From positions 1 through 64,000 of the forward strand of contig NZ_JAHWXO010000009.1 in assembly GCF_019857205.1 (NCBI RefSeq): a stretch of 64,000 bases of DNA, given 5' to 3'. Numbering within the stretch: position 1 is the first letter of the stretch; the number at the start of each line of letters is the position of its first letter. Made by a program: the position numbers and the translations under genes. The notes under the pieces were generated by a model, which was not told where the DNA came from, ran no database searches, and worked only from the letters and a program-made list of their open reading frames with translations. Positions 42,218-51,301 of the stretch are shown in pieces. The DNA comes from Qipengyuania pacifica. GTDB taxonomy: Bacteria; Pseudomonadota; Alphaproteobacteria; Sphingomonadales; Sphingomonadaceae.

Positions 42218-43239
42218 CCCTTCTTCAGACATTCGCGCCCCAGCAGCTCCGCGATCTGCACGGCATTGAGCGCCGCGCCCTTGCGCAGATTGTCCGATAC
42301 GCACCACAGGGTGATGCCGTTATCAACGGTCGGATCGTCCCGCACACGGCTGACGTAAGTTGCGCTATCGCCAGCACTTTCCACCGGGGTAACGTATCCC
42401 TCATCCTCTCGTTTGTCGATCAGCATGATGCCCGGCGCCTCGCGCAGGATTTCCTGCGCCTGCTCGGCGGAGAGCTCGTTTTCGAACTCGATATTCACCG
42501 CTTCGGAATGGCCGACGAAGACCGGCACCCGCACGCATGTCGCGTTCAGCTTGATCTTCGGATCGAGGATTTTCTTGGTCTCGACCATCATCTTCCATTC
42601 TTCCTTGGTCGAACCATCGTCCATGAAGACATCGATATGCGGAATGACGTTGAAGGCGATCTGCTTGGTGAATTTCACCGGCTCGATCTGATCGCCCACG
42701 AAGATGGCGCGGCTCTGCTGGAACAGTTCATCCATGCCCGCCTTCCCCGCGCCGGAGACCGACTGGTACGTCGAAACGATCACCCGCTTGATCGTCGCCG
42801 CATCGTGCAAAGGCTTCAGCGCCACGACCAGCTGCGCGGTCGAGCAGTTCGGATTGGCGATGATGTTACGCTTCTTATAGTCGTGGATCGCTTCGGGATT
42901 GACCTCGGGCACGATCAGCGGAACGTCCGGATCCATCCGGTAGAGCGAGCTGTTGTCGATCACGATGCAGCCGGCGGCGGCTGCCTTGGGCGCATAGTCC
43001 TTCGCCGGGCCGCTTCCGGCTGCGAAGAGGGCGATGTCCCAGCCAGACCAGTCGAAATGCTCGATGTTCTGGCATTTGAGCATCTTGCCGGTATCGCCGA
43101 ATTCGACTTCCGACCCGTGCGAACGGCTCGAGGCGACGGCAGCGATCTCGTTGATCGGAAACTCGCGCTCGGCGAGCACCATCATCATTTCACGCCCGAC
43201 ATTTCCGGTCGCGCCGACTACGGCAACACGATAACCCAA
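42214..43239 (-). CDS. asd: Aspartate-semialdehyde dehydrogenase
   Basis: A 341-residue enzyme reducing aspartyl phosphate to the semialdehyde, which leads to diaminopimelate, lysine, threonine and methionine. It has the NADP motif AVVGATGNVGREMMMVL, the active-site Cys in IIANPNCSTAQLVVAL, and YQSVSGAGKAGMDEL. The His is in the CVRVPVFVGHSEAVN segment. Normal length. It is translationally coupled to the downstream lipoprotein. The asd product is needed for cell-wall synthesis. Confidence 0.97.
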   Translation of the reverse strand: MGYRVAVVGATGNVGREMMMVLAEREFPINEIAAVASSRSHGSEVEFGDTGKMLKCQNIEHFDWSGWDIALFAAGSGPAKDYAPKAAAAGCIVIDNSSLYRMDPDVPLIVPEVNPEAIHDYKKRNIIANPNCSTAQLVVALKPLHDAATIKRVIVSTYQSVSGAGKAGMDELFQQSRAIFVGDQIEPVKFTKQIAFNVIPHIDVFMDDGSTKEEWKMMVETKKILDPKIKLNATCVRVPVFVGHSEAVNIEFENELSAEQAQEILREAPGIMLIDKREDEGYVTPVESAGDSATYVSRVRDDPTVDNGITLWCVSDNLRKGAALNAVQIAELLGRECLKKG

Positions 43240-43363
43240 TTCAACGTCTCCACTATGAGTGCGCCGTCGAGATAGCGATTACCTCCATGCCCGCAAGCGC
43301 ACATTCGATTGCGGGGCCTAAAGATCAGACGAGGTCGGTGCGATCCGAGCGCATGTGGTCAGG

Positions 43364-45679
43364 TCAATCCGGCGGCGTCACGCCGTTCTGCTCGAGAAAC
43401 CGGAAAACCGTATTGTACCGATGGGGCGAGATTTTCTCGCCCGAAACGCGGTGCGTGTAACCGGGATAAAGCATCATCTCGAAGGGCACATTCGCTTCCT
43501 GCATGGCAGAAATGACCTCGGTCGCATTTTCGAAAACGACATTGTCATCCGCCATGCCGTGAATGATCAGCAGGGGATCGGTGACCTTGGTCGCATCCGG
43601 GATGGCACTGGAAAGCTCATAGGCTTGCGCATCCGCCTGCGGCGTTCCCATGAACCGCTCGGTGTAGTGGGTGTCGTACAGTTCCCAGCGGGTCACGGGC
43701 GCGCCGCTGATCCCTGCAGCGTAGAGGCCCGGGTCGGCCTGCAACTGCTTTAGAGTCATGTAACCGCCGTAGGACCAGCCATCGATGGCGATCTTGTCCG
43801 GGTCCACGAAATCCAGCGTCTTGAGATACTCCGCCCCCGCTTTCTGGTCCCGCACCTCGACGCCGCCCATCGCACGATAGATCGGCTGTTCGAAAGCGAC
43901 GCCGCGATTGGCGCTGCCGCGATTGTCGAGCGCGAACCAGATATAGCCCTTGTCGACGATCGCCTGCCGCAGCGCGCCATCCCAGCCCTTGCTCACGACC
44001 TGCGGCCCCGGCCCGCCATAATGGTAGAAATAGACCGGATACCGTTTGCCCGGCTCCAGTTCCGGTGTGACCATTTCCCAGTAAAGCGGAGTACCATCAT
44101 CGGCCTCGATGGTGCCGTATTCCACCGGCCTATGGCTGGCGAGATATGGCGCATAGGGATGATCGGAATCGAGCGCATTTTCCTCGACCCAGGCTAGGCG
44201 GTTGCCCTGCTCATCGGCAATATAGGTCTGCGGCGGGGAATTGTCGCTGGAACGGGTGATCAGCAACGTCTGCCCCTTCGCATCCATCTTAGCCGTATGC
44301 ATGAAGCCGGGCTCCGTCAGACGCTGGGCCGTCGCTGGGCCTTCCGCATCGAGATCGAGAGAATAGACATGCTGTTCAAGCGGGTCGTCTTCGCTGGTCG
44401 CAAGGTAGAACAAGTGTCCATCCTGTTCGTTCACGCCCACCAGTTTGGTGACAACGAAATTACCCTTGGTCAGTCGCTGATAGCCGCGCCACCCTTCGTC
44501 ACCGAGGTATCGATACAAATGTCCGAAGCCATCGCGTTCGGACCACCAGATCAGATCCCCGTTATCGAGAATGCGGTAATTGTCGGACAGGTTGATCCAG
44601 TATCCTTCGCCTGAATGGGCCTGCGATGCTTCTTCCTGCAGCACGATCTCGCTCGCTCCAGTGGAAGGGTCCACCTTCAGCACATCCATCCATGTCTGCT
44701 GTCTATTCTGGCGCTGCACGTACAGCGCCCGGCCATCGGGCGCCCAGTCTACCCGTGCCAGATAGAAATCGTCGGGATCTTCTGCACTGTAATAATCGGG
44801 TGACTGGTTGCTGCGCAAGTCGACCTCGACCCGGTCGCCCCCATCGGGGTTCATGACAAAGAGCTCGACCTTGGCATTCTGGCTGCCTGCGACCGGGTAA
44901 CGCTGATCGAACACCTTTGTCCCGGTGGCCCCGATGGCGGCGCGCGTAACAATGCCGACCATGCTTTCGTCGAACCGTTCAACGGCGACCCGTCGGTCAT
45001 CCGGGCTCCACCAATATCCGGTGTGGCGACTCATTTCTTCCTGAGCGACGAACTCGGCCTCACCCCAGCGGATCGCCTCGCCCTCTTTCGGGGTGATCGG
45101 CTGCGCATCGGCGCCTACCTCGCCAACCCAGAGCTGGCGATCCCGCACGAAGGAGACGTAACGCCCCTTGCTACTGAGCGCCGGATTGAGTTCACTTTCC
45201 TCGGTATCCGTCAGCCGCACCACATCACCGCCCAGGCGCGCAAGATAGAGGTCACCGTCGAGCGGGACCAGCACGCCCGTACCATCTTCGGTCCATTGAT
45301 AATCGATAATGCCCTTCAGATTGCCGACGCGTGCGCGCTCGCGCTGCATCTTCTCGTCTTCGGACAGCTCCCGTCCGCTGCCCAGCGCCTTGCTGTCGAC
45401 CAGCATGGCCCACTGTCCCGCTTCGCGATCGAAAGCCCACAGATCGTAGCGCTCGCGGTCATCTTCGCGGTTGCGCAGCACCGTCAGGTAGCGCCCGTCC
45501 GGCGAAAGCTTGACCGCCCGCGGCGTCGGCCCATCGAGGCTTGGCGAGGCGAAGACACGTTCGAAAGTCAGCTCCATGGGCGCGGTCTCCGTCGATTGGG
45601 CAGCAAGGGGCGCAGACAGACACGTGCTCAAAGACAGTGCGGCTGCGAGGGTCAGATGACGCAATTTCTTTTCCTCCAT
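43364..45679 (-). CDS. Secreted dipeptidyl-peptidase IV-like S9 peptidase
   Basis: A 771-residue serine peptidase. Signal peptide (LRHLTLAAALSLSTCLSAPLAA), an eight-bladed DPPIV N-terminal propeller, then the alpha/beta hydrolase domain with GWSYGGYM (nucleophile), GMADDNVVFENA (Asp) and YPGYTHRVSG (His). The Glu pair needed for N-terminal recognition falls in AEFVAQEEMSRHTGYWWSPD. It would cleave X-Pro dipeptides in the periplasm. ATG 45679 starts a normal signal sequence; the frame is open 19 codons further. Transcribed separately from rplS, which has its own terminator. Confidence 0.94.
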   Translation of the reverse strand: MEEKKLRHLTLAAALSLSTCLSAPLAAQSTETAPMELTFERVFASPSLDGPTPRAVKLSPDGRYLTVLRNREDDRERYDLWAFDREAGQWAMLVDSKALGSGRELSEDEKMQRERARVGNLKGIIDYQWTEDGTGVLVPLDGDLYLARLGGDVVRLTDTEESELNPALSSKGRYVSFVRDRQLWVGEVGADAQPITPKEGEAIRWGEAEFVAQEEMSRHTGYWWSPDDRRVAVERFDESMVGIVTRAAIGATGTKVFDQRYPVAGSQNAKVELFVMNPDGGDRVEVDLRSNQSPDYYSAEDPDDFYLARVDWAPDGRALYVQRQNRQQTWMDVLKVDPSTGASEIVLQEEASQAHSGEGYWINLSDNYRILDNGDLIWWSERDGFGHLYRYLGDEGWRGYQRLTKGNFVVTKLVGVNEQDGHLFYLATSEDDPLEQHVYSLDLDAEGPATAQRLTEPGFMHTAKMDAKGQTLLITRSSDNSPPQTYIADEQGNRLAWVEENALDSDHPYAPYLASHRPVEYGTIEADDGTPLYWEMVTPELEPGKRYPVYFYHYGGPGPQVVSKGWDGALRQAIVDKGYIWFALDNRGSANRGVAFEQPIYRAMGGVEVRDQKAGAEYLKTLDFVDPDKIAIDGWSYGGYMTLKQLQADPGLYAAGISGAPVTRWELYDTHYTERFMGTPQADAQAYELSSAIPDATKVTDPLLIIHGMADDNVVFENATEVISAMQEANVPFEMMLYPGYTHRVSGEKISPHRYNTVFRFLEQNGVTPPD

Positions 45680-45782
45680 CAATGCGATGCTTGATGGACA
45701 AGCGCGCGCGCAAGCGCAAGCGGCCCGCAAACCCATACCCTATTGTTCCGGATCTCCGGTAAGTCGGCAGGCTGAACGCACG

Positions 45783-45815
45783 AAAAAGGGCGGCTTCCCG
45801 ATCGGGAGGCCGCCC
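45783..45815 (-). terminator. Rho-independent terminator of trmD-rplS
   Basis: On the minus strand GGGCGGCCTCCCG pairs with CGGGAAGCCGCCC and is followed by TTTTT (45787-45783). It lies 33 bases after the rplS stop. Confidence 0.88.
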
Positions 45816-45848
45816 TTCGATCTCTCGCGTGGAGAAACTCGTGTCTGC

Positions 45849-46217
45849 TTACGCCTTCGGGGCGTTGTCGCGACGCTCGGCGATACGAGCGCGCTTACCG
45901 GTACGGCCACGCAGATAGTACAGCTTGGCGCGACGCACGATACCGCGACGAACGACGGTGATGCTGTCGACGATCGGCGAATAGAGCGGGAACACACGTT
46001 CCACGCCTTCACCGAAGCTCATCTTGCGGACAGTGAAATTGCTGTTGATCGAGCGGTTCGAACGGGCGATCACGACGCCTTCGAACATCTGGACGCGTTC
46101 GCGCGTGCCTTCGATAACCTTCACGCCAACGCGAACGGTGTCACCGGCACGGAATGCCGGAATGTCTTTTCCCAGGTTCTCGACGGCTTCGGCCTCGAGC
46201 TGCTGAATGAGGTTCAT
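45849..46217 (-). CDS. rplS: 50S ribosomal protein L19
   Basis: A 122-residue protein with [53 protein letters not shown] and [17 protein letters not shown], all standard L19 blocks. It sits at the interface of the two ribosomal subunits. Twelve bases separate it from trmD upstream. It lies at the end of a two-gene unit and is followed by a terminator. Confidence 0.98.
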   Translation of the reverse strand: MNLIQQLEAEAVENLGKDIPAFRAGDTVRVGVKVIEGTRERVQMFEGVVIARSNRSINSNFTVRKMSFGEGVERVFPLYSPIVDSITVVRRGIVRRAKLYYLRGRTGKRARIAERRDNAPKA

Positions 46218-46229
46218 CGAACCATATCC

Positions 46230-46955
46230 TTAGTCTTTTCGCCGCGCGCCAGAGGCAGATCGGTCCCGAGCGTCACTATAACGCTCCCAAAGGTCCGGCC
46301 TGCGTAACCGTGTATCGTCTTCGCTCCTTGCCTTGCGCCAAGCAGCGATCTTCGCATGATCCCCCGATCGCAGCACTTCAGGGATCGTGCGCCCTTCCCA
46401 TTCCTGAGGTCGGGTATATTGCGGGTATTCGATGAGGCCGTTTTCGTAGCTCTCTTCGACTCCGCTATCGGGCGCGCCCATTACGCCGGGGAGCAAGCGA
46501 ATGCAAGCGTCGAGTATGGCGAGCGCGGCCGGTTCTCCGCCCGAGAGGACGATATCGGCCAGGCTGACCTCTTCGACCTGCGGGAAAGCGTCGAAAATCC
46601 GCTCGTCGAAGCCTTCGAACCTGCCGCACAGTACAGCGACGCCGGGGCCCTCCGCGATCTCGCGGATGCGCGCCTGACTGATCGGCTTGCCGCGCGGCGT
46701 CATGGCGAGGACAGGCCTGCCTTCGCCCACGCTGGCAAGAGCAGCGCCGATAACATCGGGCTTCAATACCATCCCTGCCCCGCCCCCGGCCGGCGTATCA
46801 TCGACCGTCCTGTGCCTGTCTTTCGCAAAGTCGCGGATCTGCACCGTTTCGCAGGACCAGTCTCCGCGTTCCAGAGCCCGACCGGCCAGGCTGATACCCA
46901 GGGGGCCAGGAAACATCTCGGGATAGAGGGTGAGAATGGTGGCCGCAAATGTCAT
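46230..46955 (-). CDS. trmD: tRNA (guanine-37-N1) methyltransferase
   Basis: A 241-residue SPOUT methyltransferase. It opens with [18 protein letters not shown], and the trefoil knot carries [12 protein letters not shown] and [17 protein letters not shown], followed by [12 protein letters not shown]. It methylates G37 of tRNAs with a G at position 36, preventing frameshifts. In most proteobacteria trmD follows rimM directly. Here an opposite-strand gene starts 55 bases upstream, so trmD-rplS needs its own promoter in that short gap, and no clear promoter was seen. Confidence 0.97.
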   Translation of the reverse strand: MTFAATILTLYPEMFPGPLGISLAGRALERGDWSCETVQIRDFAKDRHRTVDDTPAGGGAGMVLKPDVIGAALASVGEGRPVLAMTPRGKPISQARIREIAEGPGVAVLCGRFEGFDERIFDAFPQVEEVSLADIVLSGGEPAALAILDACIRLLPGVMGAPDSGVEESYENGLIEYPQYTRPQEWEGRTIPEVLRSGDHAKIAAWRKARSEDDTRLRRPDLWERYSDARDRSASGARRKD

Positions 46956-47010
46956 GCTGCGCCCGATAGCCCGCCGGGCACAGCTTTGCCATCCCGGCGT
47001 TTACTTGCCG

Positions 47011-47931
47011 ATGACCGACCAAATCGATGACTGCATTATCGTGGGGGCCGGGCCTGCCGGGCTCACCGCCGCGATCTATCTGGCACGCTTCCACCTTGCC
47101 ATCCGCATGTTCGATTGCGGCACCAGTCGTGCGAGCTGGATACCGACCAGCCACAACCATGCGGGTTTTCCAGACGGTATCCATGGTGAAGACCTGCTCG
47201 ACCGAATGCGCGAACAGGCGGCAAAGCATGGGGCTTTGCGTGAACCCAAACGCGTTACCGATCTGGCGAAAGACACCGACTGCTTCATCGTTTCCTGCGA
47301 TGATGAAGAGTACAGAGCCCGCACGGTGCTGCTGGCCACAGGCGTGGTAAACAACCGGCCGCAGGGGATCGACGATCAACTTCATCGGGAAGCACTGGCA
47401 AGGGGGCTCCTACGCTATTGCCCGGTCTGCGATGGCTACGAGGTTACCGACAGGCGCGTCGGTGTGATCGGCACTAGCGATCATGGCACGGCCGAGGCAC
47501 AGTTTCTGCGCGGCTACACTACCGATCTTACGCTGATCTCGCCGCATGGCGATCACGACCTCTCGGATGCCTGTTCTAACGCGCTGGAGGATGCCGGCAT
47601 CGTGCGGGTGGCAGGGCCTTGCGGTGCCTTTGAAATCAGGGGCGACAAGCTGGCAGTCGAAACCGCCCAAGGATGGCTGGAATTCGATTCCGTCTATCCG
47701 GCACTCGGTTCGGTCGTTCGCTCGGGTCTAGCCCGATCCTGCGGCGCAGATGTCAGCGAAGGGGATTGCATTCTCGTCGGCGATCACATGGAAACCAGCG
47801 TCCCCGGCCTGTTCGCAGCCGGCGATGTCGTGCTGGGTCTCGACCAGATCAGCCACGCCATGGGTCAGGCCGGCGTCGCGGCCACCACGATACGCAATCA
47901 TTTGGCCGATCAGAAGCCGATCAGGCGTTAA
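47011..47931 (+). CDS. Thioredoxin reductase-like FAD/NAD(P) oxidoreductase
   Basis: A 306-residue flavoprotein: FAD motif [19 protein letters not shown], the redox disulphide motif CPVC at residues 137-140 within [10 protein letters not shown], a second nucleotide site ([15 protein letters not shown], departing from GxGxxG), and the FAD-binding end [21 protein letters not shown]. The CxxC has PV in place of the AT of classical thioredoxin reductase, and the NADP motif is changed, so the partner is uncertain; ferredoxin-type or low-potential reductases are alternatives. It is on the opposite strand between rimM and trmD and overlaps the rimM stop by four bases, splitting the conserved ribosomal operon. 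Confidence 0.85.
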   Translation: MTDQIDDCIIVGAGPAGLTAAIYLARFHLAIRMFDCGTSRASWIPTSHNHAGFPDGIHGEDLLDRMREQAAKHGALREPKRVTDLAKDTDCFIVSCDDEEYRARTVLLATGVVNNRPQGIDDQLHREALARGLLRYCPVCDGYEVTDRRVGVIGTSDHGTAEAQFLRGYTTDLTLISPHGDHDLSDACSNALEDAGIVRVAGPCGAFEIRGDKLAVETAQGWLEFDSVYPALGSVVRSGLARSCGADVSEGDCILVGDHMETSVPGLFAAGDVVLGLDQISHAMGQAGVAATTIRNHLADQKPIRR

Positions 47932-48413
47932 TCCACGAAATCGGCGTTGAGCGTGAGACGGGCATCGTCCCACCCGGGGACGGCCTGCTTGGTCAGCGGC
48001 ACCATGAACTTTGCGCCATCGGCCTTCTCGATCTCGATGATGTCCGTTGCGCCGTAATTCTCGACCGCACACACGCGGCCGACGGGCTCGCCTGATTCCG
48101 TGACCACCGCGAGATCGATCAAATCCGAAAAATAGAATTCGTCTTCCTCAAGGTCCGGCAAGACCTCCCGGGAAACAGACAGGGCAGTGCCACGCAGCTG
48201 CTCGGCCGAAGTCCGATCCATGACCTCGGCAAAGCGCGCAATGGCACCGCCCTTGTTGTCGCTGCGAATTTTTACGAGGTTCAGCGCGCCCTCGTTGAAG
48301 CGCTTGTGCGGTTTGAGCGCGTCCACGCCCTCGCCGAACAGCTTCAGACGGACTTCGCCCGCCACACCATGCGCGCCGGTTACGGCTGCGAGCGTGACGG
48401 GCTTGTCCGACAT
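47928..48413 (-). CDS. rimM: 16S rRNA processing protein RimM
   Basis: A 161-residue ribosome maturation factor that binds S19 and helps form the 30S head. It has [18 protein letters not shown], the barrel with [13 protein letters not shown] and [18 protein letters not shown], and the second domain [22 protein letters not shown]. It lies nine bases after rpsP. The stop overlaps the convergent oxidoreductase gene. Confidence 0.96.
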   Translation of the reverse strand: MSDKPVTLAAVTGAHGVAGEVRLKLFGEGVDALKPHKRFNEGALNLVKIRSDNKGGAIARFAEVMDRTSAEQLRGTALSVSREVLPDLEEDEFYFSDLIDLAVVTESGEPVGRVCAVENYGATDIIEIEKADGAKFMVPLTKQAVPGWDDARLTLNADFVD

Positions 48414-48421
48414 GGGTGCGA

Positions 48422-48910
48422 TTACTCGCCCTTGTTTTCAGCGGCTTCGTCAGCCGGTGCTTCTTCTGCTGCAGCTTCCTCGGCGGGAGCTTCTTCAGCA
48501 GCAGCTTCTTCAGCCGGAGCTTCGGCAGCGGTCTTGGCTTCTTCCTCGGCAGCCTTCTTGGCTTCTTCGGCTTCAGCGATCTTGGCGGCCTTTTCTTCGG
48601 CGCGTTCCTTGGCGGCTTCGCCCGGTTCACCCTTCTTGGGGTTGTTGCGCGCTGCGCGCTCCAGGATACCGGCGGCATCGAGGAAACGATGGACGCGGTC
48701 CGAAGGCTGTGCACCGACCGACAGCCAGTGACGGGCACGGTCTTCGTTGAGCTTCACGCGCTCGCCCGAATCCTTCGGCAGCATCGGGTTGTAGGTGCCG
48801 ATCTGCTCGAGATACTTGCCGTCACGTGCCGAACGCGAGTCCGAAACCACGATACGATAGTAGGGGCGCTTCTTGGCACCACCACGCGAAAGACGGATTG
48901 CAACTGCCAT
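48422..48910 (-). CDS. rpsP: 30S ribosomal protein S16 with long acidic/alanine tail
   Basis: A 162-residue protein. Residues 1-85 are canonical S16 ([20 protein letters not shown], then [20 protein letters not shown]). The remaining 75 residues are Ala/Glu-rich; a ten-residue unit [10 protein letters not shown] is repeated about two and a half times, encoded by a 30-base direct repeat, and the protein ends in Glu. Such tails occur in alphaproteobacterial S16, but lengths vary. Likely cotranscribed with ffh upstream (33 bases) and rimM downstream. Confidence 0.97.
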   Translation of the reverse strand: MAVAIRLSRGGAKKRPYYRIVVSDSRSARDGKYLEQIGTYNPMLPKDSGERVKLNEDRARHWLSVGAQPSDRVHRFLDAAGILERAARNNPKKGEPGEAAKERAEEKAAKIAEAEEAKKAAEEEAKTAAEAPAEEAAAEEAPAEEAAAEEAPADEAAENKGE

Positions 48911-48943
48911 TTGATATTACCTTTCGAATATAAACGTCTGAAA

Positions 48944-50428
48944 TTATTTCTTTTTGAGAAGGTCCTGCAAGTCCGGCGGAAGCGTGCTGGGATCCACACC
49001 GGGACCCTTTGCACCACCCATACCGGGCATGCCGCCCGGACCGCCGAGTCCGGGCATCGCTGCCCCCATGCCCCCGCCGCCGAACAGCGCGCCGAGGCCC
49101 TTGAGACCGCCCATCTTCTTGATCTGCTTCATTGCGCGCGACATCTCCTGGTGCATCTTCAGCACCTTGTTGACGTCCTGCACCTGCGTTCCGGAACCTG
49201 CCGCCACACGCTTCTTGCGTTTGGCATTCAGCAATTCGGGGCGCTTTCTTTCCTTCGGCGTCATCGATCCGATGATCGCATCCATGTGCAGCAATACCCG
49301 GTCGTCCATATTGGACGCCGCCATTGCCGCCTTGGCCTTCTTCATGCCCGGCAACATGCCGGCCAGCATGCCGAGGCCGCCCATGTTCTGCATCTGACGA
49401 AGCTGCATGCGCAGGTCCTCCAGGTCGAACTTGCCCTGCGCCATCTTCTTTGCGAGCGCTTCGGCCTCGTCCTGCTTGATGGTTTCGGCAGCCCGCTCGA
49501 CCAGCGATACGACATCGCCCATGCCGAGGATGCGGCTCGCCACGCGCTTGGGGTCGAACGCCTCGATCGCGTCGAGTTTCTCGCCCGTACCTGCAAACTT
49601 GATCGGCTTGCCGGTTACGTAACGCATCGACAGCGCCGCACCGCCGCGCGCATCGCCGTCCATCCGGGTCAGCACCACGCCGGTCAGCGGCACTTCGCCG
49701 GTGAAGCTCTGAGCAACGTTGACGGCGTCCTGGCCGGTAAGGCTGTCGACGACCAGCAGAACTTCGGTCGGCGTAGAGACGCTGGCAATGGCCTTCATCT
49801 CGGCCATCAGCGCTTCGTCGACATGCAGACGGCCCGCAGTATCGAGCAGCAGCACGTCGGCCGACTGCAGCTTGGCACTTTCCATTGCGCGGCGAGCGAT
49901 GTCGACCGGCTGCTGACCTTCGATGATCGGCAGCGTGGCCACGTCAACCTGCTCGCCCAGCACCTTGAGCTGTTCCTGCGCGGCAGGACGGTTCACGTCG
50001 AGCGACGCCATCAGCGCCTTCTTGCCGTGCTTGGCCTTGATCAGCTTGCCGAGCTTGGCCGTCGTCGTCGTCTTACCCGAGCCTTGGAGGCCCACCATCA
50101 TGATGACGACCGGGGGCTTGGCAGCGAAATTCAGTTCGCGGTCCTTGGGGTCGGCGTCTTCGCCCCCGCCAAGCATGGCAGTGAGTTCGTCGTCGACGAT
50201 CTTGACGACCTGCTGACCGGGCGTAACCGACTTCAGGACTTCAGAACCGATCGCCTTTTCGGTCACCGCATCGATGAAGCGCCGAACAACCGGCAATGCG
50301 ACATCGGCTTCGAGCAGGGCGATGCGAATCTCGCGCATCGCTTCGCGCACGTCGTTTTCCGACAGCGCTCCGCGCCCTTTCAGGCGATCGAAGACATTAC
50401 CTAGGCGGTCGGACAGATTGTCGAACAT
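48944..50428 (-). CDS. ffh: Signal recognition particle GTPase Ffh
   Basis: A 494-residue SRP54 protein. The N domain is followed by the G domain with GLQGSGKTTTTAKLG, DTAGR and TRMDGDARGG, and by the methionine-rich M domain, which ends in a Gly/Met run (GGMGAAMPGLGGPGGMPGMG). It binds 4.5S RNA and the signal sequences of membrane proteins at the ribosome and docks to FtsY. GAGGAG lies before ATG 50428. A tRNA-Ala gene is 200 bases upstream. Confidence 0.98.
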   Translation of the reverse strand: MFDNLSDRLGNVFDRLKGRGALSENDVREAMREIRIALLEADVALPVVRRFIDAVTEKAIGSEVLKSVTPGQQVVKIVDDELTAMLGGGEDADPKDRELNFAAKPPVVIMMVGLQGSGKTTTTAKLGKLIKAKHGKKALMASLDVNRPAAQEQLKVLGEQVDVATLPIIEGQQPVDIARRAMESAKLQSADVLLLDTAGRLHVDEALMAEMKAIASVSTPTEVLLVVDSLTGQDAVNVAQSFTGEVPLTGVVLTRMDGDARGGAALSMRYVTGKPIKFAGTGEKLDAIEAFDPKRVASRILGMGDVVSLVERAAETIKQDEAEALAKKMAQGKFDLEDLRMQLRQMQNMGGLGMLAGMLPGMKKAKAAMAASNMDDRVLLHMDAIIGSMTPKERKRPELLNAKRKKRVAAGSGTQVQDVNKVLKMHQEMSRAMKQIKKMGGLKGLGALFGGGGMGAAMPGLGGPGGMPGMGGAKGPGVDPSTLPPDLQDLLKKK

Positions 50429-50632
50429 GCCTGTTACTCCTCATCGAACCGTTGCCGGATCGAATAAACGCGAAAAACGCCGGCGGACGAGAACTCGTCG
50501 GCCAGCGTGGGGAATTCCCCGATGAAACCCAAACTATTGCCCGGGTGTGGTGGAAGCAAGCCGGCGCCGTTGCCACGGCAAGCTACCATCAAACTCGAAC
50601 ACGGATCTGCCGACTGGCGGAAAATCCGGAAA

Positions 50633-50708
<76 letters not shown>

Positions 50709-50798
50709 GAGCCATTTCATACGGCGCACCCTGGGAGGCGCGCCAGCCTTGCGGAGGCAGCCCTTTATGAGGCCGCCCCGCGCAACGCAAGAGAAAAA

Positions 50799-51143
50799 TC
50801 AGCTCTCGTCGACGTCGTCGTCGTCACCCTTCGACTTCGTCTCGACGCCGAGATCGTCGTCGCCGCCGAGATCGACTTCGTTATCGGGAGAATCGTCGTC
50901 CTCGTCGATATCGATATCCAGATCGTCGTCGTCATCGCCGCCCAGATCGCTATCTGCTTCGGCGTCCTTCTTCTTCTTGGCTTCTTCTTCGGCCAGAATC
51001 GGCTGCTTGGACTTGAGCACCGGTTCCGGCGTCCATTCTTCACCGCATTCGATGCAGGTGACGGGATCTTCCTTGTTCAGATCGTAGAAGCGGGTGCCAC
51101 AGTTCGGGCAGGTCCGCTTGGTGCCCCATTCAGGTTTGACCAT
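50799..51143 (-). CDS. TIGR02300 family (FYDLN acid domain) protein
   Basis: A 114-residue protein. The N-terminal zinc-ribbon-like part has CPNCGTRFYDLNKEDPVTCIECGEEW, with two CxxC pairs and the FYDLN motif that names the family. The rest is an extremely acidic, low-complexity Asp/Glu tail encoded by repeated GAC/GAT triplets. Found across alphaproteobacteria, often near aroA; function unknown. It is divergent from aroA, 158 bases away. Confidence 0.93.
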   Translation of the reverse strand: MVKPEWGTKRTCPNCGTRFYDLNKEDPVTCIECGEEWTPEPVLKSKQPILAEEEAKKKKDAEADSDLGGDDDDDLDIDIDEDDDSPDNEVDLGGDDDLGVETKSKGDDDDVDES

Positions 51144-51301
51144 GTGTAATCCTTGGCTTTGCCGCCCCCGGCATTGCGCCGCAGGGCCATGAATTCGTAA
51201 TTGTATTGATGGGTACCTGCCGGGCAGGAATCAACAGCGCGCGCGCCTTGCCAGAACGCATGTGCGCTGTCAAAGCGCCGCCTTCATATGGATACCCATT
51301 C

